DNA of 64,000 nt from Pseudorhodobacter antarcticus (GTDB lineage Bacteria > Pseudomonadota > Alphaproteobacteria > Rhodobacterales > Rhodobacteraceae). The DNA lies in assembly GCA_945862435.1 (NCBI GenBank), contig CAMAXX010000004.1, positions 62,001 through 126,000 of the forward strand, read 5' to 3'. Below the pieces are notes generated by a model, which searched no databases, had not been told where the DNA came from, and was given only the letters and a program-made list of their open reading frames with translations. Both the position numbers and the translations under genes were made by a program. Shown here piece by piece: positions 49,513 to 58,003 of the stretch; position 1 is the stretch's first letter; every line of letters starts with the position of its first letter.

Positions 49513-50327
49513 CGCCCGTCCGTAGGGTTGTCGCGCTGATAAATCCATTCATGCGCCGGGTCATTCTGAAACCGCCAATTGCGGCGCGGGCCCGCCATGA
49601 CATTTAGATAATACATCTCATACCCATAGGGCGCGCCGCAAGGATGATGGCCGCGCGGCACCAGCACAACGTCGTGGTTTTTCACCGCCATCGTCTCATC
49701 CAAACTGCCGTCTTCGGTGTACACGCGCTGAATTCCGTAGCCCTGTGCGGGGTTCAGGCGGTGGTAATAGGTTTCCTCAAGATAGGTCATGCGCGGGAAA
49801 TCATCTTCATCATGCCGATGGGGCGGGTAGGAAGACCAGTTACCGGCGGGGGTGAAAACTTCGGTCACCAAAAGGCTAGAGGCCACATCGCGCCCCTCCA
49901 TCGCGATATTGTTGATATAGCGCGTATTGGCCCCCTGCCCGCGCGGGGTAAGGTCAATACCATCAGGCCCAAGACGGGCGGCGGGATGGTCAGCAATTGC
50001 AGGCGCCGAACAAATTGCAATGGTGCAATCGGTTGTTGCACGGACGTCCCAATGGCTGCGGGCGGGCAAATACAGGCAATGGGGCGCGGTTTTTTCAAAC
50101 ACATCCAACCGGTTCCCCATTTGGCCCCAATTCTGCCCTGCACCATTGACCTGCGCATGGCCTTCGACCATGACGAAAATCACCTCGGTGCTGCCCGTGT
50201 TGCCCTGCGCCACATCGCCCGCTTTTAGGCGGTGCAGCGCAAAACCAACATAACCCCAACCCGCGCTTTGCGGCGTGATATCATGCACCAATCCTTGGGA
50301 ATTAAGGGGTTTGCGCAGCAGGTTCAT
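49509..50327 (-). CDS. iolB: 5-deoxy-glucuronate isomerase IolB
   Basis: This 272-residue bicupin isomerises 5-deoxy-glucuronate to 2-deoxy-5-keto-gluconate in myo-inositol breakdown. NWSSYPPHRHDEDDF contains the metal-binding His/Glu set of the second cupin, and RGHHPCGAPYGYEMYYLNVM is strongly conserved. The length is standard. It is the last gene of the iolC-iolD-iolE-iolB run, 3 nt after iolE. Confidence 0.96.
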   Translation of the reverse strand: MNLLRKPLNSQGLVHDITPQSAGWGYVGFALHRLKAGDVAQGNTGSTEVIFVMVEGHAQVNGAGQNWGQMGNRLDVFEKTAPHCLYLPARSHWDVRATTDCTIAICSAPAIADHPAARLGPDGIDLTPRGQGANTRYINNIAMEGRDVASSLLVTEVFTPAGNWSSYPPHRHDEDDFPRMTYLEETYYHRLNPAQGYGIQRVYTEDGSLDETMAVKNHDVVLVPRGHHPCGAPYGYEMYYLNVMAGPRRNWRFQNDPAHEWIYQRDNPTDGR

Positions 50328-50330
50328 CGC

Positions 50331-51230
50331 TTATCCTTTGTCCAACCCTGCACGGCGGGCAAAGCCCTTTAGCGCGCGCAAGCCCATGGTTTGATAGTCA
50401 AGCGGAATGCGCACAGATGGGTCTTGCTCCGCCTCGATCACCAGCCAGCCCGAATAGCCATGGCTGGCCGCAACTTCCAAAACGCTGTAAAAATCAACGA
50501 CCCCTTCGGCATCGCCAGGCACAGTAAAGACCCCGCGCCGCACACCATCAAGGAACGAAAGTCCCTGCTCGCGCACTGCGCGCAAGACGTCGGGGCGGAC
50601 ATTCTTGGCGTGAATATGGGCCACGCGTCCCATATGCCGCTTGGCCAAACGTACAGGGTCGCCGCCCCCGAAATAGCAGTGGCCGGTATCCAGCAGCAGG
50701 TGCAAATGCGGGCCTGTTTCGGCCATCAGTCGGTCAATTTCCCATTCGGCTTCGATCACAGTGCCCATGTGGTGGTGATAAACCATGGTAACACCTTGCG
50801 CGGCAGTATAAGCGGCCAGCGCCTCGATCCCCGCAGCAAAGGGCTTCCATTGCGCCGCCGTCAGGCGCGGGCGGTCATTTACCGCCATCCCATCATTTCC
50901 GTGGATCGCGTTCGAGGTTTCGCACACGATCACAACCTTGCAGCCCATCGCCTTTAACAGGTCAAGATAAGGCTGGATCGCGGCCTTTTCCGTTTCCAGA
51001 TCATTGACCAACAGATTGGTCGAATGCCAGCCAGAGACATATTTCAGCCCACGCGGATCTAATTCTGCGTGCAGGCCTTCGGGTGTTGTGGGCAGTTTAT
51101 GGCCCTTTTCAATACCGTCAAAGCCAATGGTGGCAGCCTCGTCCAAACATTGGTTCAGCGAGATATGCGCGCCAAGGCTGCGATCGTCATCGTTTGTCCA
51201 TGCAATGGGATTTGTGCCGTAAAGGATCAT
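50331..51230 (-). CDS. iolE: Myo-inosose-2 dehydratase IolE
   Basis: This 299-residue xylose-isomerase-like TIM barrel dehydrates 2-keto-myo-inositol to the trione precursor. [20 protein letters not shown] is the family N-terminus. [35 protein letters not shown] and [12 protein letters not shown] carry metal and substrate residues. Start at ATG 51230, 14 nt after iolD. Confidence 0.95.
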   Translation of the reverse strand: MILYGTNPIAWTNDDDRSLGAHISLNQCLDEAATIGFDGIEKGHKLPTTPEGLHAELDPRGLKYVSGWHSTNLLVNDLETEKAAIQPYLDLLKAMGCKVVIVCETSNAIHGNDGMAVNDRPRLTAAQWKPFAAGIEALAAYTAAQGVTMVYHHHMGTVIEAEWEIDRLMAETGPHLHLLLDTGHCYFGGGDPVRLAKRHMGRVAHIHAKNVRPDVLRAVREQGLSFLDGVRRGVFTVPGDAEGVVDFYSVLEVAASHGYSGWLVIEAEQDPSVRIPLDYQTMGLRALKGFARRAGLDKG

Positions 51231-51244
51231 GTGTCACCTAAGGT

Positions 51245-53068
51245 TTAATCAGCAAGACGCTGAATTTTTTTGTTTTTCTCAAAATTGGCCCGGCTGGCTT
51301 GAACCTCGGCGCGCGTCGAGACCTCGGGCACGCCCACTTCCCACCACGCCCCGCCCGCCTCGGTGCTGGGCCATGGGTCGGTGTCAATCACAATCACAAC
51401 TGGAATTGCGCTGCCCTTGGCGGCGGTCAGTTCGGCCTCAAGTTCGGCAATCGAAGCAACCTTAATCGCTTTGGCCCCCATTGCGCCCGCATGCGCGGCA
51501 AAATCGATATGGCTGAGATTAACGTGATAGCTGTCATCCAAAAGGTTGTTAAACCCCGCCCCGCCCGTGCCCTTTTGCAGCCTGTTAATGCAGCCATAAC
51601 CGCGGTTGTCGGTGATCACGACTGTAAAGGGGATGCCCATCATCACCGCTGTGGCCAGTTCGGAATTGGCCATCATATAGCTGCCATCCCCAAGCATACA
51701 GATCACATCAGCATCAGGCCGCGCCATTTTGATGCCCATCGCGCCCGCAATTTCATAGCCCATGCAGGAAAAGCCATATTCCATATGATAGCCGCCTTGG
51801 GGCGCATCCCAGATTTTGTGCAACTCCCCCGGCATTGTGCCCGCGGCGGACATGACCATTGTTTGCGCCGTGGCGGTGCGCTGCACAGCTCCGATCACCT
51901 GCATATCGGACGGAAGTCCTAGGTGGTTTGGCGCAGCCTTTACCGCATCTTTCGCCGCTTGCCATTCGGCCTGCAGGCGGGCAATGGCGGGCCATTTATG
52001 CCCCTTTAATCCCAATGTCAGGCCATCAAGTGCCACCAACGCATCGGCAGTCAGGCTGATTGCGCCATGCTTATAGGCGTCATAAGGCGCGACATTAATC
52101 GACAGAATTTTGCGCGCAGGGTTTTGGAACAATGACCACGACCCCGTGGTGAAATCTTGAAACCGCGTACCCACGCCAATCACCAAATCGGCATCGCGGC
52201 AGACGGTGTTGGCGGCCGCACCCCCCGTCACGCCCACCGGGCCAAAGTTCTGCGGGTGATCATGGGCCAGCACAGATTTGCCCGCCTGCGTTTCGACAAC
52301 AGGTATGCAATGCGCACTGGCAAATTCGGCCAGCGCCGCCTCGGCCCCAGCATAAATCACCCCGCCCCCAGCCACTATGACAGGGTTTTTTGCGGTTTTA
52401 ATCGCAGTAAGGGCTTGGTTAAATTCATCCAGGTCAAATGCAGGGCGGCGTATGCGCCAAACTTTGGGTTCAAAGAAAATCGTTGGATAATCATAGGCTT
52501 CGGCCTGAACATCCTGACAAAATGCCAGCGTCACAGGCCCGCAATCAGCAGGGTCTGTCATCACGCGCAAGGCGCGCGGCAGCGCTGTCATAATCTGTTC
52601 GGGCCGCACGATGCGGTCAAAATAGCGGCTGACGGGGCGGAAACAATCATTGGCCGATACGGTGCCATCGGTGAAGTTTTCCAACTGTTGCAGCACAGGA
52701 TCGGGCGCGCGATTGGCAAAAACATCGCCTGGAATAATCAGCAAAGGCAGACGATTGGCATAGGCCACGCCCGCCGCAGTTACAACGTTCAGCGCGCCTG
52801 GCCCGATGGATGTGGTCACCGCCATGGCGCGGCGGCGCTTTTGCGCCTTGGCATAGGCAATGGCGGCATGGGCCATAGTTTGCTCGTTCTGCCCGCGCCA
52901 TGTGGGCAAATCGCCGCGATGCGCATACAGCGCCTCGCCCAGACCCGCCACATTGCCATGGCCGAAAATCGCCCAAACCCCTTCGATGAAGCGATGTCCA
53001 TCTTCGGTCATTTGCACAGACAGCCAACGCACCATGGCCTGCGCTGCTGTTAACCTGATCGTGGTCAT
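51245..53068 (-). CDS. iolD: 3D-(3,5/4)-trihydroxycyclohexane-1,2-dione hydrolase IolD
   Basis: This 607-residue ThDP-dependent hydrolase opens the inositol-derived ring to 5-deoxy-glucuronate. It has the three domains of the acetolactate-synthase-like fold. The N-terminal Glu is in GQNEQTMAHAAIAYAKA, the ThDP motif is GDGSYMMANSELATAVMMGI followed by PFTVVITDN, and QAGKSVLAHDHPQNFGPVGV marks the middle domain. It overlaps iolC by 4 nt (ATGA). Confidence 0.95.
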   Translation of the reverse strand: MTTIRLTAAQAMVRWLSVQMTEDGHRFIEGVWAIFGHGNVAGLGEALYAHRGDLPTWRGQNEQTMAHAAIAYAKAQKRRRAMAVTTSIGPGALNVVTAAGVAYANRLPLLIIPGDVFANRAPDPVLQQLENFTDGTVSANDCFRPVSRYFDRIVRPEQIMTALPRALRVMTDPADCGPVTLAFCQDVQAEAYDYPTIFFEPKVWRIRRPAFDLDEFNQALTAIKTAKNPVIVAGGGVIYAGAEAALAEFASAHCIPVVETQAGKSVLAHDHPQNFGPVGVTGGAAANTVCRDADLVIGVGTRFQDFTTGSWSLFQNPARKILSINVAPYDAYKHGAISLTADALVALDGLTLGLKGHKWPAIARLQAEWQAAKDAVKAAPNHLGLPSDMQVIGAVQRTATAQTMVMSAAGTMPGELHKIWDAPQGGYHMEYGFSCMGYEIAGAMGIKMARPDADVICMLGDGSYMMANSELATAVMMGIPFTVVITDNRGYGCINRLQKGTGGAGFNNLLDDSYHVNLSHIDFAAHAGAMGAKAIKVASIAELEAELTAAKGSAIPVVIVIDTDPWPSTEAGGAWWEVGVPEVSTRAEVQASRANFEKNKKIQRLAD

Positions 53069-54975
53069 TGTTTGCCTCCATTTTTGCGGGCTTCATCCCA
53101 GTATGAACACATCCGCAAGTAATTCTGCGCCATTTGCGCCACAGCTGTTGCGTCATCGACACGGCCAGACATCCACCCTGCCCCGACATCCGCATGAATA
53201 GTGCGGCCCACTGCAAAACCTTTGACCAGTGGATACTTAGCCGCAAGGCTAAATGAAGCTGCAAGCTCGCTTTCGGATTGCCCAAGGCCAAGGATGACAA
53301 TTCCTTGAACGTAAGGATCACGCGCAGTAATCGCATCGCAAGTTGCTTTCCATGCGGCATCGGTTTGCATTGGCTCTAGCTTCCACCAATCGGGGTAAAT
53401 GCCAATGTCATAGAACCGATCAATCAGCCGCGCCGTGGTCGTATCATCCACTGCGCCCACTTTGGACGGGATAATTTCCAATAGCATTTCCAGACGGTTG
53501 CGGCGGCAGGCGTGAAACAGACGCAGCAGCGTGTCTTCTTGCGCCGCACGCATTTCGGCCGTGTCGTTTGGATGGCAAAAGCACAAAACTTTGACGATAT
53601 GTTCAAGCGGCCATTCGTTCAGCCCGCCAAAATCTAGGCCCAGTTCAGGCTCTAGCGTCAGCGGCCGCGAGGAGGGCCATTCAACGGGCCGCCCAATCCA
53701 CAGACCCTGCCCCGCTGCGCGGTGCAATGCCTTTTTGCCAAGGCGGTTGTCGCACAACAGTCCGAAACCCGCGCGCCCTGCAGCAACAGTTTCCGTGGCC
53801 TTTAGGCAAAGCTCTTTGAAACGGCCAATCTTTTCGGGTGTTGCCCCAGCCATAACTTCTAGCTGCGCGCGGTGGTCAAAGGCGAATATTCGCAGATCAC
53901 CCCATGTCTGGCGGCGGTTGGTGGCCCAATGCACCTGCTCCAATTCGGCATCTTTGCGCAAAGCGGGGTTTTTCAAACCGCGTTTTAGGAAGAACTGCAG
54001 TTCTTCCCAACTTGGGTAGGCAGGTGTGCAGCCGTGGCGCGAAACCGCAAAGGCCCCGCAAGCATTGGCATATTTCAGCGCGGTGGGCCAATCGGTCCCG
54101 TCAAGCCAGCCTTTGGTCAGGCCGGACATAAACCCATCCCCCGCGCCTAAAACATTAAACACTTCAATGGGAAAGCCCGCGCCAGTTTGCCCATCATCCA
54201 AACGGGCGGGGATCGCGCCCGTAAACGCCACTGCCCCCGCGGCCCCCCTTTTGCAGACCAAAACCGCGCCCGACACGGCCCGAACAGCGCGAAGGGCTGC
54301 CAGCGTATCAGTGCTGCCGCCTGCGATGTGAAATTCCTCTTCCGTGCCAACAATCAGATCGAACAAATGCAAATGAGCTTGTAATTTGGCGGTAACGGCA
54401 GCAGATTCTATGAACCGGCTTTCGCCATCGCCATGCCCTGCAAGGCCCCACAAATTGGGGCGGTAATCGATGTCCAACGCGGTTTGCATTGCGTGTTTGC
54501 GCGCAAAATTCAGCGTCTTCAGCACGGCCGCCTCGGTGCGCGAATTGCTAAGATGCGTGCCCGTTGCCACCACCGCCCGCGCTGACGCCACAAAGCTTTC
54601 GTCGATGTCATCTTCGCACAGCGCCATATCCGCGCAGTTTTCGCGGTAAAAAATCAGCGGAAACTGATGCTCGTCCCGAATGCCCAAAATCACAAGCGCG
54701 GTCAGGCGGGCGGGGTCTGTCACCACGCCCTGCGTATTCACACCTTCGCGGGCCAATTCTTCACGGATGAAACGGCCCATATGTTCATCGCCCACGCGGG
54801 TTATCAGCGCCGATCTCAAACCCAGACGCGCCATGCCCGCCGCCATATTGGTGGGGCTTCCGCCGATGTACTTGTTGAATGAAGCCATATCTTCCAGCCG
54901 CCCACCCACCTGCGCGCCGTATAAATCCACCGAAGATCTGCCAATGGTGATAACATCAAGCGGTTTTGCTAGCAT
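53065..54975 (-). CDS. iolC: Fused 5-dehydro-2-deoxygluconokinase / DKGP aldolase-like IolC
   Basis: This 636-residue protein has an N-terminal PfkB sugar kinase (residues about 5-325; FNKYIGGSPTNMAAGMARLG and the catalytic NVLGAGDGFMSGL). It is fused to a C-terminal DUF2090 aldolase-like domain (about 345-630; FAFDHRAQLEVMAGATPEKI). The kinase phosphorylates 2-deoxy-5-keto-gluconate. The second domain probably cleaves the product to dihydroxyacetone phosphate and malonate semialdehyde, as suggested for such fusions. It is the first gene of the iol operon, with an IolR-type box 51 nt upstream. Confidence 0.94.
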   Translation of the reverse strand: MLAKPLDVITIGRSSVDLYGAQVGGRLEDMASFNKYIGGSPTNMAAGMARLGLRSALITRVGDEHMGRFIREELAREGVNTQGVVTDPARLTALVILGIRDEHQFPLIFYRENCADMALCEDDIDESFVASARAVVATGTHLSNSRTEAAVLKTLNFARKHAMQTALDIDYRPNLWGLAGHGDGESRFIESAAVTAKLQAHLHLFDLIVGTEEEFHIAGGSTDTLAALRAVRAVSGAVLVCKRGAAGAVAFTGAIPARLDDGQTGAGFPIEVFNVLGAGDGFMSGLTKGWLDGTDWPTALKYANACGAFAVSRHGCTPAYPSWEELQFFLKRGLKNPALRKDAELEQVHWATNRRQTWGDLRIFAFDHRAQLEVMAGATPEKIGRFKELCLKATETVAAGRAGFGLLCDNRLGKKALHRAAGQGLWIGRPVEWPSSRPLTLEPELGLDFGGLNEWPLEHIVKVLCFCHPNDTAEMRAAQEDTLLRLFHACRRNRLEMLLEIIPSKVGAVDDTTTARLIDRFYDIGIYPDWWKLEPMQTDAAWKATCDAITARDPYVQGIVILGLGQSESELAASFSLAAKYPLVKGFAVGRTIHADVGAGWMSGRVDDATAVAQMAQNYLRMCSYWDEARKNGGKQ

Positions 54976-55026
54976 AAAAGACCCCTAAAAGCTGCGCCGC
55001 TTGGGCAGAATCGTCACCCTCGCTGT

Positions 55027-55044
55027 ATGGAATAAATATTCCAT
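55027..55044. promoter_or_regulatory. IolR operator candidate upstream of iolC
   Basis: ATGGAATAAATATTCCAT contains GGAA-N6-TTCC (55029-55042) inside 7-bp arms. GGAA-N6-TTCC is the motif reported for the RpiR-family repressor IolR of Sinorhizobium meliloti. It lies between the end of the regulator gene and iolC, 51 nt before the iolC start. Confidence 0.8.
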
Positions 55045-55073
55045 TATGTAGAAAAGGGAAAGGCTAAACTGCA

Positions 55074-55886
55074 TTATTCGCGGGCGGCAGCCACCGCCAC
55101 CGCCAGCGCCAGTGCAAGGGCGATGGTCGCGGTCAATGCGCGAAACGCGCCAAAATCCACCTCTGCCACAGGCAAAATGACGCTTGCATATTGTGCCAAT
55201 GGGCTGGCCATATGGTCGGACAGCGCCACAACTGGCACCCCCCGCGCGCGCGCTGCCGCAGCCAAATCCAATGTTTCGGTGCTGTAAGGGGCAAAGGTGA
55301 TGGCAATAAGGGCATCCCCGGCGCGCAGGGCATTTGCGTGATCTAACTTGCCTGCACCATCGTGCAACATCGCTGGTATATTCAGTTTTTCAAACACATA
55401 ACACAGGTAGCTTGCCACAGGAAAGGCGCGCCGATACCCTACGATATGCAAAGTGCCCGCATGGGCCAGCAGATTAACCGCCTGTTCTAGCGCACCTTCG
55501 TTTACAGATTTTGCCAAAGATTCCAATGATAAACGGCCAGATTCAATGAATTCACCCAAAAGCCGCGCAGGGCTGCCTGCCCCGCCTGATTTCAAATTTT
55601 CCAGCCGCGTGCCATAATCAGGCAGGCTAGGGCTGTAAGCGTCACGGAACAGCTTTTGCATTTCGGAAAAGCCTGAAAACCCGATAATTTGGCAAAATCG
55701 AATCAGTGCAGAGGGGGGCACATCCGCGCCTGCCGCCAAATCGGCCACAGTCGATACCGCAATACGGTCAGAATTTGCCGCGATATAGTCAGCGCATTGG
55801 CGCAGCCGTTTGGGCAAGCTTTCAAAACTTGCCGCAAGTCGCGCATGAAATTCATCAACTGTGGCGGGGGGCAGGTCAGCGTGCAT
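55074..55886 (-). CDS. iolR: RpiR-family regulator of inositol genes
   Basis: This 270-residue regulator has an N-terminal HTH_6 domain (about residues 5-80; RLRQCADYIAANSDRIAVST, DVPPSALIRFCQIIGFSGF). A C-terminal SIS sugar-phosphate-binding domain follows (about 115-255; LHIVGYRRAFPVASYLCYVF, ALIAITFAPYSTETLDLA). It lies directly upstream of iolC in the same direction. GGAA-N6-TTCC boxes precede both it and iolC, which suggests autoregulation and control of the iol operon by an inositol-derived ligand. Start at ATG 55886; an upstream reading would run over the operator. Confidence 0.88.
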   Translation of the reverse strand: MHADLPPATVDEFHARLAASFESLPKRLRQCADYIAANSDRIAVSTVADLAAGADVPPSALIRFCQIIGFSGFSEMQKLFRDAYSPSLPDYGTRLENLKSGGAGSPARLLGEFIESGRLSLESLAKSVNEGALEQAVNLLAHAGTLHIVGYRRAFPVASYLCYVFEKLNIPAMLHDGAGKLDHANALRAGDALIAITFAPYSTETLDLAAAARARGVPVVALSDHMASPLAQYASVILPVAEVDFGAFRALTATIALALALAVAVAAARE

Positions 55887-55898
55887 ATTGCCAATTGT

Positions 55899-55912
55899 GG
55901 AACAAAAATTCC
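55899..55912. promoter_or_regulatory. IolR operator candidate upstream of iolR
   Basis: GGAACAAAAATTCC is a second GGAA-N6-TTCC box, 12 nt upstream of the iolR start codon and between coaD and iolR. With the box at 55029-55042 it supports autoregulation. Confidence 0.75.
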
Positions 55913-55925
55913 ATGGCTGCAAGCC

Positions 55926-56429
55926 TCACTTTGTCTGCGCCTTAAACCGCGCGATCAATGCCGCTTCAACAGGGGCGGGCACAAATTTACTGACATCCCC
56001 GCTAAGTCGCGCGATTTCTTTGACCAGTTTGCTGGCAATGGCCTGCCGCCGCGCGTCAGCCATCAAAAACACAGTTTCAACCGATGCATCCATCGCGCGG
56101 TTCATGCCAACCATCTGAAATTCATATTCAAAATCGGCAACCGCGCGCAACCCACGAATAATTACCCCTGCGCCCACATCGCGCGCGCAGTCGATGAGCA
56201 GGTTTTCAAACGGATGCACCACAATCTCGCCCCCCGTTTTGTCGGCAATTTGCGCACATTCGGCCTGTACCATGGCAACCCGTTCTTCCAGTGAAAACAG
56301 AGGGCCCTTATCGCGATTGATCGCGACACCAATCACCAAACGGTCAACCAATTGCATCGCGCGCTGGATGATATCGGTATGACCCAAAGTAATCGGGTCA
56401 AAAGTTCCAGGATAAAGACCGACGCGCAT
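55926..56429 (-). CDS. coaD: Phosphopantetheine adenylyltransferase CoaD
   Basis: This 167-residue enzyme makes dephospho-CoA from phosphopantetheine and ATP. It has the nucleotidyltransferase start LYPGTFDPITLGHTDIIQRA (the TxGH motif), GLRAVADFEYEFQMVGMNRA and the C-terminal VKEIARLSGDVSKFVPAPV. Length is standard. It is a housekeeping gene upstream of iolR on the same strand. Confidence 0.97.
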   Translation of the reverse strand: MRVGLYPGTFDPITLGHTDIIQRAMQLVDRLVIGVAINRDKGPLFSLEERVAMVQAECAQIADKTGGEIVVHPFENLLIDCARDVGAGVIIRGLRAVADFEYEFQMVGMNRAMDASVETVFLMADARRQAIASKLVKEIARLSGDVSKFVPAPVEAALIARFKAQTK

Positions 56430-56495
56430 GACACCCTCCCGTGTTGGTGACCAAGCAATAATATTGCGCGGTGAAGTGCAAGCGGTTTTGCGCGT

Positions 56496-56927
56496 CTAAA
56501 AGCCTTTGATCATGCCTTCAAGCGCGTCTTTTTCCATAGCGAGTTCTGAAAGCCGTGCCTTGACAACATCGCCAATCGAAATAAACCCAACAAGCCGCCC
56601 GCCCACTATCACAGGCAGGTGACGAAAGCGCCCATCGGTCATCAGTTGCAAGACTCCATCGGCGCTGTCTTCGGGCGCGCAGGTGATCACTTTTGTTGTC
56701 ATGATGCTGCTGACAGGTTGCGCCAGAGACACGGCCCCTTTCTGCCCCAACACACGCACAACATCGCGTTCAGAAACAATGCCTTGCACTGTTTCGCCGT
56801 TGCTTGACAGTACCACAGCGCCAATTTTTCTCTCGGCCAAAAGGGCAGCCAATTCGGCCACACTGATCGTGGGCGCGGCAGTAATAACGCCCTGCGGTTT
56901 TTGTTTCAAAATTTGGGAAACCAGCAT
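56496..56927 (-). CDS. CBS domain-pair protein
   Basis: This 143-residue protein consists of two CBS domains. The first holds VSELAALLAERKIGAVVLSS-like sequence with GIVSERDVVRVLGQKGA, the second VLQLMTDGRFRHLPVIVGGR with FISIGDVVKARL. CBS pairs bind adenosine nucleotides and often regulate partners or act as energy sensors. No catalytic domain is attached. The function of this stand-alone protein is unknown. Confidence 0.9.
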   Translation of the reverse strand: MLVSQILKQKPQGVITAAPTISVAELAALLAERKIGAVVLSSNGETVQGIVSERDVVRVLGQKGAVSLAQPVSSIMTTKVITCAPEDSADGVLQLMTDGRFRHLPVIVGGRLVGFISIGDVVKARLSELAMEKDALEGMIKGF

Positions 56928-56978
56928 GACAATCCTCCCTGATTGTCCTTTTTATGGTCGCCCCATGCGGGTGCTGTG

Positions 56979-57890
56979 TCAAGCAATTCTTCGCGCTACT
57001 TCCGCCTCAAGGCGCGCCATTTCGGCCCGCATGCCAGCCGTCAGCGCGGTGGCAAAGCGCGTCAGGCGCGCCACGCGCCCGTCATCGGCATGGCGGATCA
57101 GCCAAAAACTGCGGGTCAGCGAAATCTCGTCGCTCAAAACGCGCCGCAGTTCGGGGGCGGCGGGCAGGGCAAAATCATGCACCACCCCTACCCCCGCTCC
57201 TTGGCGCAGAAAGTTCAGCTGCACCGAAACCGAGTTTGAGGCAAGCGGCGGCGAGTTTTGGTTGGGTGCCGCGCCGATTTCGGCCAGATAATCCAGTTCT
57301 TTATCGAAAATCATATCGGCGATATAGCCGATAAAGCGGTGCCCCGCCAAATCGGCGCGGGTGTGGATAGGATGTGCGGCAAGATAATCGCGCGATGCGG
57401 CCAGATGAAGCTTGTAATCGGTCAGCTTTTGCACCGTCAGCCTGCCCGCTTCGGGGCGCGAGACGGCCACGGCCATATCCGCCTCTCGCTTAGACAGGTT
57501 AAACACCCGCGGCAGAGCAACCAGTTGCACCTCTAGCCCTGGATTTTCGTCGCAAATGTGGGCGATGACCTGCGGCAGCAGATAATTGGCGCAGCCATCT
57601 GGCGCGCCAAGGCGGATTTGCCCCGTCAGCCCCTGCGGCGCGGTGACGGCATCGCTGGCCGCCATAACTGCCGCCTCGGCCCGCTGCGCATGGGGCAAAA
57701 GGCCCGCCCCAGCCTCGGTCATAGCATAGCCTTGCGGTGTTTTGGTGAACAGCCGTACGCCCATACCCTCTTCTAGACGGGCAATGCGCCGCCCCACTGT
57801 GGCGGGATCCACCTTAAGAACTCTACCTGCGCCAGACAGGCTATCGCTGCGCGCCACGGCCAGGAAAATGCGCAGGTCATCCCAATCCAT
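56979..57890 (-). CDS. LysR-family regulator divergent from mmsA
   Basis: This 303-residue regulator has an N-terminal winged HTH (MDWDDLRIFLAVARSDSLSG to about residue 60) and a LysR substrate-binding domain (about 90-295; LTGQIRLGAPDGCANYLLPQ). It is transcribed divergently from mmsA, with 113 bp between the starts. That gap holds two TGC-N6-GCA dyads, as expected for a LysR regulator controlling the adjacent gene. An alternative assignment, unrelated to mmsA, cannot be excluded. Confidence 0.92.
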   Translation of the reverse strand: MDWDDLRIFLAVARSDSLSGAGRVLKVDPATVGRRIARLEEGMGVRLFTKTPQGYAMTEAGAGLLPHAQRAEAAVMAASDAVTAPQGLTGQIRLGAPDGCANYLLPQVIAHICDENPGLEVQLVALPRVFNLSKREADMAVAVSRPEAGRLTVQKLTDYKLHLAASRDYLAAHPIHTRADLAGHRFIGYIADMIFDKELDYLAEIGAAPNQNSPPLASNSVSVQLNFLRQGAGVGVVHDFALPAAPELRRVLSDEISLTRSFWLIRHADDGRVARLTRFATALTAGMRAEMARLEAEVARRIA

Positions 57891-57913
57891 CCAGTTAATC
57901 TAAACCCTTTACC

Positions 57914-57929
57914 TTTGCAAAATCGCAAA
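57914..57929. promoter_or_regulatory. LysR-type dyad, distal (lysR-mmsA gap)
   Basis: TTTGCAAAATCGCAAA is a 16-bp dyad with perfect TTTGC/GCAAA arms, placed near the lysR start. It has the same TGC-N6-GCA core as 57958-57969, and the dyad centres are 42 bp apart, which is four helical turns. Confidence 0.6.
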
Positions 57930-57957
57930 ATGCTTTTGGCATATTGTGCCTTTTCAG

Positions 57958-57969
57958 TGCAAATTCGCA
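57958..57969. promoter_or_regulatory. LysR-type dyad, proximal (lysR-mmsA gap)
   Basis: TGCAAATTCGCA is the second TGC-N6-GCA dyad. It lies 34 nt before the mmsA start, close to where its -35/-10 region would be. It shares the core with the dyad at 57914-57929. Confidence 0.55.
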
Positions 57970-58003
57970 AGGCTATTGTGCAAAAAAGAAAAGGGAGAGT
58001 TCT

